Source: Proales similis
Lineage: Eukaryota; Rotifera; Eurotatoria; Ploima; Proalidae
Assembly: GCA_019059635.1 (NCBI GenBank)
Contig: JAGVRJ010000008.1
Coordinates: 62,001-126,000 of the forward strand
DNA length: 64,000 bases
Direction of reading: 5' to 3'
The notes below the pieces were generated by a model that was not told where the DNA came from, did not search any database, and saw only the letters and a list, made by a program, of their open reading frames with translations. The number at the start of each line of letters is the position of its first letter. Position 1 is the first letter of the stretch. The translations under genes were made by a program, and so were the position numbers. Positions 34,231 to 44,620 of this stretch are shown here, in pieces.

Positions 34231-36846
34231 CTAGAGTCGATTTCCATACGCCTGCTGAGGCATATACCCCTGTGAGTGGCCGGGCGAAGCGTTCTGCGGA
34301 TAAGGCATCGACGCTTGTGCGTACTGATATTGTTGAAGTTGCTGCGGCGAGAGATTAACAGCACCAGGGGACATCATGCGAACAGGACTGTTCATAGTTG
34401 CGTAGTAAGAGGGTGAGGCCATTCTATTTGCGGCCTGCGCTGGCTGGTATTCATTAGGGCGCCTTGAACTCGGGCTAGCTGTTTGATTGTAAGTGGGATA
34501 AGCGATGCCACTTTGGCTTGGGCCGTTTCGCGAAGTTTGCGGGCTTGATCCTACACTCGCCGGGCTAGAGTCTTTTCTCAGTGCATTCAAGAAATGTTGC
34601 GGAAAGTTGATGTCGTTCCACTGAATCAGCCAAGACAAGAATGATTAAATAAAAATTTCTAGACTGCTTTCTTTCTCGCTTACGTTCAAAATTTGTTGCT
34701 GTGGCATTCTGGCTGCCTCTGAGTCGATTCTCATTTTCGCTTGTTCTAGCTCGGCGATTTTCTGAGCAATTTCTGACTGACGTGCGTCTCCAAAGTACTG
34801 ATAGAGGTCTATAGTGATCAATTTAAGCTCTTAGGTTAGTCGACTGTGAATAGCGAATAGAATGGTTAAGAGAAGAAACCTTTGAGAATTGAATAGCCGT
34901 AGGCTTTCAGATGAACGTCGCCTATTTTCTCGGCCACATCAAGTCCATTGGTAAGAACTTGAAATGACTCCTGACACTGGTTGCTAAGGAATTTAATGTG
35001 ACCCATGAGGAGAAGAGCGCTGGCAGCAACGCTGGTCAGCTCTTCAGCGTTGGCGAGAAGGATGGCTTCTTTTAAAGAGCCGACTGCTTCCATCAAGTTG
35101 GATTTAAAAAAGTGATTTAGCGCAGCAAAATAGTGTGCGAGCGCATTAAGGGCGACGTTTTGAGTGCGAATTCTTGCGGGCGAGAGATTATCAAGCACTG
35201 CGATCAGATTGGATTTGTTGGTGTTGGGCAAAGCCCAATAGCACAGAGCCAAGTACATTGCAGCGATGAGCCACGATTCACTTCCGGCGTTGTTTTTCAA
35301 CGAAATGTTTAAATGCAGAACAGCCGACTCGAACTGCCGAGTAGACAACGCATAGGCACCCAGCAACGAGTGAATCTGGAATTTATGAGTGGCAAACAAG
35401 TCTGCTTCGGATTGGTAGCTCATGAGCAAATTCGGAAATTTCACGACCGCCATTTGGCTTTGACCGAGTGAAATAAACGATCGAATTTGATACTCAATCT
35501 CTCGGGTCTCGAGCAAGCTGGTCAGACGCGCATATGGAACTAGTGTGTACCATTTGCCCCTCTCTTGGCTCTTTATGGTGGGAATCGATTGAAGTGCTTT
35601 GTCAGCGATCTTGGCCGCTTTTTCATATGCGCCTGTTTGTAGGCAATGGGCGATGGTGAGAACATAAGTGAGTTGGCTGACGTGATCTTTGCAAATCCAG
35701 AACAGATTTTCAACCTCGTTCGATGACATTGAACATTCAGGTCGGCCAGTGAATGATTGAACGTACTGTTGTAGCGATTTAAGAGTGTTGCGGGCGCTCT
35801 TCACTTGAGAGCATTGAAGAAAATAGGCAACTTGAAGCACGAGGAAGAAAATTTTCAGCGATTCGACTTGTTCGGCATTTGCTTGATAGGACTCGATCAG
35901 AGATGCGCATGGCTGCATTGTAACTTGAAGCTCGTTGGCGTTTCTCTCGCGAAGGTGAATGAGTCCTTTGCTTAGAGTGCAAATTATCTTCAAATAGACT
36001 GATATGTTGCTTGTGAATTCGATTGCATGCGACATGTAGTTTGCCGCCCGATGAAAGTCGCCCTCACGTACGAGTCTCTCCTTTTTCCAGACAAGATAAT
36101 CTACAAAAGCTTGTTTTTGAGTACCGGATCAATGTTCACTTACGGCCAAAAGAAGAATCAATCGAACGTGCCACTTGGGGAAGCTACTAGATGCGTCCAG
36201 AATTTTCGCAAGAAACGAATTCACTAACTGAGCGTCGGGCTTCTGAAAATCAGTAAGTCCATTTGGACAAAATTAGATGAGCCACATTTAAGTCAATACT
36301 TTACCTTGTGAAAATGAAGCCGTGGCATGAGACGAATGAGCTGATAGGCAGCCAGAAATTTGTATTCTTCATTTGGATTCAGCTATGAGAAGAATTTTTC
36401 GAATTAGAACGACAACTCATGATGAGTGAAAGGCCAAGACAATTACCGATTGTATGAAGTTTAACTTAAATTTAACGGGAAAAATTGCTTTTGAAAAATT
36501 TGTTCTACAAAGCTCTCAAGAGTTAAAAACTTACGCATTTCTCAAAATGTTTGTCAACCGAATGGGCCATGTTCAGGGCATATTTTGAGTATATTTGACA
36601 CAAAGAGAGTCTTATTCGAACTTGCAGGCGAATATAAACTTGGGATGCAACATCAGTTAGCTTGAGATTGAGAGCCGATTCTAGACAGTGCGATGCCAAT
36701 CGTCGTTCGCCCGACTTGAGATATTGCTCACTCATGGCGATCAGAGATAAAAATGTTGTCGAAGGAGTGGGCACGGGTGCAGCCATTGAACTCTCCTGCT
36801 GAGTGCCCATCAATTTCGCTTGCATGCTCTGGGCTGACATTTGCAT
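34231..36846 (-). CDS. MAU2: MAU2/SCC4 cohesin-loading factor
   Basis: Partner of NIPBL/SCC2 in loading cohesin onto chromatin; made of TPR-like helical repeats. N-terminal landmarks are FLSLIAMSEQYLKSGERRLA and HCLESALNL. Best match to human MAU2 is SLKIFFLVLQVAYF...QVKSARNTLKSLQQ (human VFFLVLQVTHYLDAGQVKS). Also seen are TNKSNLIAVLDNLSPARIRT, LKEAILLANAEELTSVAAS and LLMGHIKFL. The C-terminal exon adds about 130 residues rich in Gln, Ser, Pro and Tyr (SPQQLQQYQYAQ) that the vertebrate protein lacks. At least six exons. Start at ATG 36844-36846. Confidence 0.9.
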
Positions 36847-37084
36847 TGCGGCTCGACTGATCTGCCTGCTTTACTCCAGTCCCAAGTTAATTATATGCTG
36901 ACTAGCGCAATAGGGTGAAGCGTGAATGGTGACGGGGTTATTGTCTTCGTCCTTGTATGTACCAAGAGCTCTTTCTCACCCAACTTTTGCTTAAGGAGAA
37001 ATAATCAAAAATTTAGTTTGAAATCAAAATCTATTTATAGATCGGCTCTATTCAGTTGAATAAATAAATTTAGAAAAGCGGTTA

Positions 37085-37684
37085 TTATATTTCAATAAGT
37101 TTGCAGCCCAAGTAGCCAGGCCCATGCCAAGGTTTGGGCTCTAACTTGAGAATGAGCCTTCGCTCACCGTCCTCTTCATTTCGGAGTAGCTTAACCAGAA
37201 CGATCTTGTCTAGACGACTTTTCACGTGCTCAGCTATTTCGGCCATGTCTTTGGTATTTTGTCGATTGAATGGGCCGATTTGAATAATTCGATCGTTGAC
37301 TTTGAATCCAGCCTTTTCACTGGGCGAGCCCGAGTCGACTTGTGTGATCTTAAGGAAAGGCTCGCCTTTAACCGCATCAGTCTGAGTCAAGCTTGGTCGA
37401 GAAGAGCTCGAATAAATTTGATTCAATTCAGACTCCACTTGTTCCATCAAGGCCTTGTAGTCATTCTGAAGACGATTTATGCGCTGTCGAGTAATTTTAA
37501 CTCGGTAAATATCGATGTCTGCACGTGGATAGCCCTCTGGATCTATGAGAGCACCATTCATGCCCACATTTCCTTCCTGCTCGAGCACTTGCATCAGAGC
37601 ACTAATTTCATCTTCCATTTCTTGCCTTTTTCTTGATAGAGCTTCATAATTGCTTTCATTAGTCTGCCGGCTCATCATTTTCAT
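37085..37684 (-). CDS. PSMD9: PSMD9, proteasome assembly chaperone (p27)
   Basis: Single exon, 199 residues; ATG at 37682-37684. An N-terminal coiled coil and the family hallmark GMNGALIDPEGYPRADIDIY are followed by an RINRLQNDYKALMEQVE helix and a PDZ domain (FLKITQVDSGSPSEKAGFKV, DRIIQIG, VLVKLLRN) ending at GYLGCKLIEI. It helps assemble the proteasome base (Rpn4-family chaperone Nas2/p27). Human PSMD9 is 223 residues with the same ends. Lies 238 bp upstream of MAU2 on the same strand. Acceptor-like GAATTTCAG lies 16 nt before the start. Confidence 0.94.
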   Translation of the reverse strand: MKMMSRQTNESNYEALSRKRQEMEDEISALMQVLEQEGNVGMNGALIDPEGYPRADIDIYRVKITRQRINRLQNDYKALMEQVESELNQIYSSSSRPSLTQTDAVKGEPFLKITQVDSGSPSEKAGFKVNDRIIQIGPFNRQNTKDMAEIAEHVKSRLDKIVLVKLLRNEEDGERRLILKLEPKPWHGPGYLGCKLIEI

Positions 37685-38035
37685 CAAGGTTTCAAAACTG
37701 AAATTCTGATTTGTTACTAGACCGAAATTTGCATTCTAATGACGATGGTGCAAAATAAGCGTAACTTCACAATTAAGTAATGTCGTCATAGACTGAATTT
37801 TGGCGTTTTATTAGTTTAATTTAAAAAGTGAAACCCTCCCCTTTCCCATAAAACGCCCTCATCTTTGCAGATGGGCAAATTTAAACGCAAGAAGGCGACT
37901 AATTAGCCGCTGTTTCTCGTCCATCTTTCTTCTTTCATCATCCGTCTGGGTTTTTAATGAGATTACGCCATCTTACGATTTGAGGCCCGTGCAGTGCTTT
38001 TTGATCTAGTGGCTGAGCTTTAGGGAAGAGTGAAT
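37685..38035. other. Divergent spacer, PSMD9 and 7TM receptor
   Basis: Probable shared promoter region. An acceptor-like GAGCTTTAG ends near 38023, before the receptor ATG. No gene is seen. Confidence 0.45.
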
Positions 38036-39589
38036 ATGGTCGAAGAAGGAAAAAACTTGGAACATTTAGAGGATTTGCAAAGTCCTGTTTCTGTCTACAT
38101 TTTGATTGTTCTGGGCTCGGTCATATTTTTTGCCTCAATTTTGATCATCATACTGCTGCTAGTCATATTCAGAAAAAACAAGAGTCTGATCAAAAACTCA
38201 ATAAACATCTACATCCTTAACTTGGCCAGCATCGATCTTATCAAATGCCTCCTGCATTTACCAGTGTTCATTGCGAGTATTGAAACTATCAATAATATTG
38301 AGAATTCACTGCTAGCCAACAGGTATCTTCAAATTAATCTCGTATGCACCGTCAATAGTGCCTTGAGCACTTTATTTGAAGTACTTCAATTCGCTTCATT
38401 TGTTTCAATTGCATACGAGCGGCTTCAAATGATCATATCGCCGTTGAATAATCCACAGAAACGTTTGTTGATCGCCAAGCTGTTTCTTCTCTTCAATTGG
38501 ATAGTGGCCATTTTCCTTACAATTTTGATTCAAGTTGTGATTGCAGTGGTTTCCAACTACCGAAATCTGTCGTCTACTGAGCACGGCTGTTTCGTAGATC
38601 TCTTTCACATTTCCATCCACATGCTTGAACTGTTGTCGGGAAATGAAACTCTTGATGATCGGACTATATACAGCGAGTTTGAATTTCAAACTGCTCTATT
38701 TGATTACAGCTATCTTGCTTACACACTCGCCTGCTTTTCTTTGACCATATTTTGCTATTTACGCATCATATGGTTTCTTAATCGTCACGAGAAAAACCTC
38801 TTCAAACAGAACAAAGTCGAGAGTGCCAAAGAGAACAAAAATGCCGAAACGGTAGATACGGTGGTATCAATGCCAGTGCGAAGACCGATTGTGGTTGTCG
38901 ACAATGTTGAACCAGCCAAGGCTGCAGAGAAGGCTGGAGAAGAGAAAAAGGAGAATCAAATCTGTGACATTGTGGTCGATTCTTTGCCCTCAGCTCGAGT
39001 AGAGAATGTCACTCAAGATACGGTTATGCATCGTCTCGTTCATGACGCCGTTCCTTCGCCAAATTCGCCCATTGACCAGCCGAAAACTGTTGAACTGGTC
39101 GAGCTGAATCCAGTGTCAAAAGTGATTGTACATACAGACGGTGGTGATCAAACAGTTCGACGCATATCGGATTTAAATCACGCAAACCAAATGAACGTTG
39201 TCGGCGATATTTGTGTGGTAGGACCGAGCAAGCAGAATCGGGAAAAAGGCAAGCGACGACTCGAAGTGAGAACCACAAAAAAAGCAGTCACAATCCTCGT
39301 CTCGTTTCTGGCCTGTCGTATCTTCTACATTGCTGCAGTGATTCTTCGTCGCTCCGGAATTTTTATGAGCGAAGATCCGACTGTTCATCAAATGATTTGG
39401 ACGCTTTCAAGAATAGAAAAATTCTTTGCTCTCATCTCATTCGCTTCATGTTTTTTCAACTCTTTCACGTTCATAATGGTCACTGACTTTTTTCGAGCTG
39501 ATGCTAAAAAACGCCTCCAGAGCTTGTGGAGGCGAATGAGAAAAGTCAAAGAGCTGATTAAAATCAGAAAGAAAGTTGATCCACAATAG
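38036..39589 (+). CDS. Orphan rhodopsin-like 7TM receptor
   Basis: Single exon, 517 residues (ATG at 38036; the codon at 38030 is GTG). TM1 YILIVLGSVIFFASILII is followed by TM2 with the conserved NLASID, TM3 ending in YERLQMI (the DRY position reads ERL) and TM4 with FNWIVAIFLTILIQ. TM5 is near LACFSLTIFCYLRI. A long charged third intracellular loop (about 160 residues, K/E-rich) comes before TM6 VTILVSFLACRIFYIAAV, which lacks CWxP. TM7 has FFNSFTFIMV where NPxxY is expected. A Cys in the TM3 start and one in loop 2 could form the usual disulfide. The overall look is a peptide-receptor-like class A GPCR; ligand unknown. Confidence 0.8.
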   Translation: MVEEGKNLEHLEDLQSPVSVYILIVLGSVIFFASILIIILLLVIFRKNKSLIKNSINIYILNLASIDLIKCLLHLPVFIASIETINNIENSLLANRYLQINLVCTVNSALSTLFEVLQFASFVSIAYERLQMIISPLNNPQKRLLIAKLFLLFNWIVAIFLTILIQVVIAVVSNYRNLSSTEHGCFVDLFHISIHMLELLSGNETLDDRTIYSEFEFQTALFDYSYLAYTLACFSLTIFCYLRIIWFLNRHEKNLFKQNKVESAKENKNAETVDTVVSMPVRRPIVVVDNVEPAKAAEKAGEEKKENQICDIVVDSLPSARVENVTQDTVMHRLVHDAVPSPNSPIDQPKTVELVELNPVSKVIVHTDGGDQTVRRISDLNHANQMNVVGDICVVGPSKQNREKGKRRLEVRTTKKAVTILVSFLACRIFYIAAVILRRSGIFMSEDPTVHQMIWTLSRIEKFFALISFASCFFNSFTFIMVTDFFRADAKKRLQSLWRRMRKVKELIKIRKKVDPQ

Positions 39590-39819
39590 AGACGCATTTA
39601 GGCTTTTCGCAATTAGCTTTACACTTTTAGTTGTAAAATAAAAATGAGAAAAGGACAAGTTTGAAGAACCTCTGAGAATAAATCTTTGTTCAGTTGCTTA
39701 GCAACAAGTTTGGCACAGTGAGCTTGAGTCGTTTGAAAAGAAAAATACAAAGTCTGCGGGGAGGAATAGCTAATCAAGAGGAATAGAATTTCGTCAAGCG
39801 TTATCCGACAGACAAAGAG

Positions 39820-40755
39820 ATGGTAAGACTTGGAGGTGGAAAGGTCGAGCGGCAATTAAGAGCGTTTCTTATTTCTCAAGCCGACAACTATCAAAGAAGC
39901 TATTGCAAAATGGGTAAGCAAAAGCTTGAGTATTAATCTGACTCGAAGCGTGCCGGAGTAATCTATTCAACGAGAGTTTAGGAAGAAAAGGAGGGCGTCA
40001 AAGCGTCCGAGTCCAAACAGGTTAAATTAAATGGAGTGTTCCCTCCTATTGAGAAAATGGACGCATCTCTATCGACATTGACCAGCTGCGAGTATGTTAC
40101 ACTTCAGTCTCGAGTTATTAAATATGAAGCATATCCTAACGATTTGAACTTTCCAGGTTCCTTTCATTGTCAACGAACATGATAGAGAAAATCGCCAACC
40201 TAAACGGACTAAGTAATTTAAGGGAACTGAAACTTGACGCGAGCGGAGAAATCTAACATGGAACATTTGCTTAAGAAAACTTGAAAATTTTGTCCCTGGG
40301 TCGTAACAATCTCAAAACTCTCACTGGCTTGGTAAACAGGCTCATTTTGTGCCACAAATGCTGCTGATTGTGAATTTTTATTCCCAAAGGAAGTCGTAGC
40401 AGACACACTCGAAGAGCTCTGGATTTCCTACAACAACATCGATCGTCTCAGAGGCATAAACGTATTGAAAAAGCTCAAGGTTCTCTACATGTCAAACAAC
40501 AATGTGAAAGAATGGGCCGAGTTCATCAAATTGGTAGGCAGTTGAACACTGTCAATGCAAGAGCTAGAGTTGGAAATAATACGTTTGGTGACAGGCTGAG
40601 CTTCCGCAGCTCGAGGACGTGCTGTTCGTAGGCAATCCGCTTGAAGAAAAGCACACTGCCGAAGGAGACTGGCGAATTCAGGTTGCACAAAAGCTTAAGA
40701 AGCTTAAGAAGCTCGACGGGGAGCCTGTCATTAGAGAAGAGGAGACGGGCGAATA
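39820..40755 (+). CDS. DNAL1: Axonemal dynein light chain 1 (leucine-rich repeat)
   Basis: Outer-arm dynein regulatory light chain of motile cilia or sperm flagella. Seven short exons: [31 protein letters not shown] with [53 protein letters not shown]; the repeat [31 protein letters not shown]; and [20 protein letters not shown] ending [11 protein letters not shown]. It matches human DNAL1 nearly repeat by repeat. The start is inferred: GAG ATG|GTAAGA at 39820-39822 gives a first coding exon of only the ATG, spliced to CTCAAG|CCGACAACT. Confidence 0.92.
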
Positions 40756-42089
40756 AGGACAAATCAAAGCTATTCTATGAGTCTTCTTTTAATAAATTTT
40801 CTCTCATCAATCAGTCGGTTAATGATTGTGCAAAGGCCAGCCTAAATCAGACTTGGTTGCAGAGTTACGCAACATTCGATATTGAACGCTAGCTTTCACT
40901 ATAATTCTGTTCACATCAACCTGCAATTATCCAAACGGGCCCAAAGTTCAAAAACTACTTACATGTAATGAGTCGGTTTTATTCACGAGATAAAAATGGA
41001 GAAGAAAAGAAGGAAAAAGTGAAAAGGAAAAAAAAGCAAAACGGAGGAAATCAAGAAAAAGTTCGTATCGTACAAGTCTAATCTGGTTGACGGGCATTTA
41101 GAATAGATGATGATGATGTAGATGGAAAGCATCTTTTTTCTTTTTGTTTGAGAGTTGTTAGAGAACGGCTAGAAGTCAACAGACGCCGGCTAAAATTCGC
41201 CAGGGCGTAAGAAACGAATCTATCGCGAAAAAATGAAAGTAAAGTGCTGGTCGCGAAGACAATAGCGCAGAGAAGAAGAAGATGAATTTAATTAGCGCTG
41301 AATCTAATCTCCGTTTGACTGCTGCCGGCCACGTGTAAAAGTTAAATGGCCTCGCTGTTTCGCGCCTGTTCGGTCGTCTCGCTGGGCTTGGCGATCGCTT
41401 GATCGATTGAGTATGCTTAGAAAGGCTTTTAAAGGAAAAAACTCACAAAAACGCTTCAACTTTGGACTTTCTAATTTTTTCACATCGTTTTTCCAATTTT
41501 TTTCATCGCGATTTTTTTTCAAGTTTTAGACAACCACCATCAATATGTAAATGAGAATAGGGCGGAAGAGAAACGACTAACGCTTGAGGGATACTCAAGT
41601 AGCGCAGGTAAAGAAGAGATAAAGAAGAAAAGTTCGCTGTCTGCCAGAAAGATCGATCGCTTTGCTTCATAAATTGATCAAATCATTCTCAGCTGCATAA
41701 ATTCAAGTTGTTCAAGTTGGCATTAAATATTTCTCTTTCGATTGATCGCCTCTTTTTCGCTAAAGGAACAACTCGTGGTCGAAGCCATTTCAAAGGAAGA
41801 TACAGACGCTTCTACTCAAGAGATCTGGTAATTGGTATTTTCCGGCTAATGGTTAATACTTTGGATGTGTTGTTGGCGGTAACGTTCGTTGATAGGGTCA
41901 AGTAAAATGTTGTTCTCTGCTGTTAAAAAATAGTGTTCAGTTTCGGGCATTGACCTTGATTTCTATCCTTAGCTGTTTCTATTCTTTTTTCTTTTTTGTT
42001 TTGTTGTGATTTTGGGGTTTTATTGAGGGTTTTCTGAGTTTTCATTTTTCTTCTGAATCATGAACTGTGCTTCACACTGCTATGTCTGG
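40756..42089. other. Convergent 3' spacer, DNAL1 and ZFYVE1
   Basis: About 1.3 kb, A/G-rich around 40990-41060. Only short unconserved frames. No gene is seen. Confidence 0.5.
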
Positions 42090-44620
42090 TCAGCCTTCAA
42101 TCGACACGCAGTTGTTGCACACTCTAACCGGAGTTTCCCAGCCTCTCGAAGGAACTGATTTCTGATTTGGTGAGCATTTGGAGCAGACGCCGTTGCCGCA
42201 AGAACGGCAATGGTGCAGCGGAAGAAACTCGTCGAATTTCTTTTGACAAATGCTGCAGTTAATGCATTCAGCATCTGGTCGCCAGTACGACGGACGTGCT
42301 GTTTCCTTTAAAACCTCGATTGGAATTTTGGTTGCATAGGTCAACAAGCCGAACGTCTCCTGTACACTTTCGGACACCTTGCGGACAATCACATCATTCG
42401 TGCCTGTGATGCCCAAATTTGACAAGGGGTAGACGTTGTTGTTGGTGAACGTCTGCATAACGATTGGCGGCTCTTGAATGTAATCTTTCTCGTAGCAGCC
42501 ATCGCAGACACGAACCTCTTCGCTGGGCGACCACCAAGGCACAACTCGGCGCTTGCTACTGCATTTGTCGCAAAAGCCTTTACCACAGCCACGGCAGTGG
42601 TGTTTCTTGTCCAAAAGCTCAACAAACGCTTTGCTACACTTCGTGCAGTTGGTTATCTCTGAATTGGGCACCCAATAGGCCGGTGCGAACTGATCAGCCA
42701 TCCATTGTTTGGCAATCATGGTCGGCTTGGCGCTCACACTCTGAAGCGACTCGCCAATGTAGGCCACATTGTCAATTATCTTTCGACTCAGATTGTGCGA
42801 AGTGCCCACATTGTTCTGTTGGCCAGGCCAGATATGCTTGAGCTCAGTTCGGACCACCGATTCGGGGTCAGGATTTCCGTACCAGTACTGTCTCGAGCGA
42901 TAGATCACACCGTGATGTGGACACTCCAAAACATATCTAAAAGTTCCAGCCGGTAAATTTACGTTTCAACAAACAGATTCGCCCAGAGTCACACTTACCC
43001 AGAATACGTGTATTTGAATAAGCCTACGAACGAGTTGTCACCTGAGGCAGCCGTCTTGGGAATAATGACCACTTCTTTGCCAGATTCGTGGCACAGCTTG
43101 CAGACATAGACGCGGTTGTCGTACTGGTGGTCATAGTGACATTTCTCGTTACAGTCATGTAGCAAGCCGTCTTTCAAGTGGTTGGTCGAGTGCTGGCATC
43201 GTTTTCCACAGCAAAGGCAGAGCGCCGAGCAAGTGAAATACTCATCAGCAAATGAGTTCAATTGGTGGCGATCAATTTGACCATTGAACTTATCGTTCAG
43301 AATTTTAAGAACCTGATAGATCGAAGAGAGCTTGCGAGGCGGCCTTATAGCATTGTTCTTAAGTAAATTTCGCACCACCTGAGCAAGCACGCTGAAGTCA
43401 GTGCCATAGGAAAGCATGCCACTGCCAGGCTGGTACGAGGTTCGTGTGCCCACATATTCAATGAGACTGTAAGCGCTGTAGCTTAGGTCCAGCTTGCTGA
43501 AGCGATCTGCCAGCTGATGAGAAATAGTTCTCAGATGACCGTGCTCGTCCAGTTCATCTCTAAGCGTCTCTGTGTGCTGAGTCTCATGAAATATGACGCA
43601 GCTGGGTCCCAGCGATGATACCGTGTCCAGCTTGAGCTTAATGGCGGCCGCTTTCAGCTCTTTGCTAAAGTATTTCAAATAAGCCACTGAGGCGTCGGAC
43701 AAAAATTTAAACAGATCGTTGTGAAGACGCTCGGCTCTGGTGCGATAGATGATCACGTCTGAGATCGCCATGACTTTGAGAAGCATTCTCATGCGCTTGT
43801 TTTCGTTGTTTGTTGTGCCCAAAAGACCTTCAGTGTCGATTATAAGCGCATTGGTTAGCGAGTCATAGGCACAGCAGACGCCCATGGTGCAGGTGTCTTG
43901 TTTGTTCGAAGTGCGGAATATTTGCCGGCCATTGAAGAACGTTTGATTGAGAGTGTGCGATTTGCCGTCGCCCGTGTTGCCGAATATCGACACGCATTTG
44001 ACATGAATGTCGTCATTAAGCCTTTTGTTGGTATCAGTAAGCGACTCGGAGCGGAACAGCTCAATAAACTCTTTGGCTGAACTGATTTGAAGCTTTTCGT
44101 TGTCGTCAAGTAATAGATGTGCCATCACTTGGTCCTCAAGCATCGTCTGAATGGCGTCTGAGTCAAGTTTTTGCGGCTGATCGAGCTCAGCAGCCGAAGT
44201 TGAAAAGGGCTGCAGGGCCCGTAATAGCTCTTCTTGGGCAAACTCATTTTGAATCGGATACTGCTGATGCTGCTGCTGTGGTCGTTGTTGCTTCTCAATT
44301 CTTTTCTTGTTGCTGGGCGATGGAGTTGATAGGGACGAGCAAGTGGACGATGCCGAATCGTCGCTCAACTCGATCTCGTGTAATTGCTCGGCCGATTCAA
44401 CTTTAGGCTCCGAATCGTCGACCACCGCTTCTTCGATCAACTCTGTATTGACGTCCAGCTTAGCAGAAGGCAGAACTTGAACGTCAGCCGAAATTGAGAG
44501 CTCTTCTTCCTCCTCGTCAAGCTTGAGATCGCCTCGAGCGAGCTCGTCAATCGCAGGCGTTGCTGGAGACGAGTTCGCCGAGCCTTTCTTTCCCTTGGAC
44601 TTTTTTGACTTGACCACCAT
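42090..44620 (-). CDS. ZFYVE1: ZFYVE1 / DFCP1 (double FYVE, GTPase-like)
   Basis: PI3P-binding protein of omegasomes/ER and Golgi. Two exons. A long acidic, Gln-rich N-terminus is followed by a P-loop NTPase-like domain with CVSIFGNTGDGKSHTLNQTF and DTEGLLGTTNNENKRMRM. A cysteine-rich segment CGKRCQHSTNHLKDGLLHDC follows, then ECPHHGVIYRSRQYWYGNPD (human YECPSCKIIYRSRQYWFGNQD). Two FYVE fingers have CTKCSKAF..KKHHCRGCGKGFC and CSICQKKF..LHHCRSCGNGVC; the PI3P motif is R/KKHHCRGCG in the first and LHHCRSCG in the second. It ends RVCNNCVSIEG. Acceptor-like CTCACAG lies 9 nt before the ATG. Confidence 0.94.

Noticed and set aside
42464-42956. Long plus-strand frames over ZFYVE1
   Set aside because: Antisense shadows of the FYVE-coding exon.
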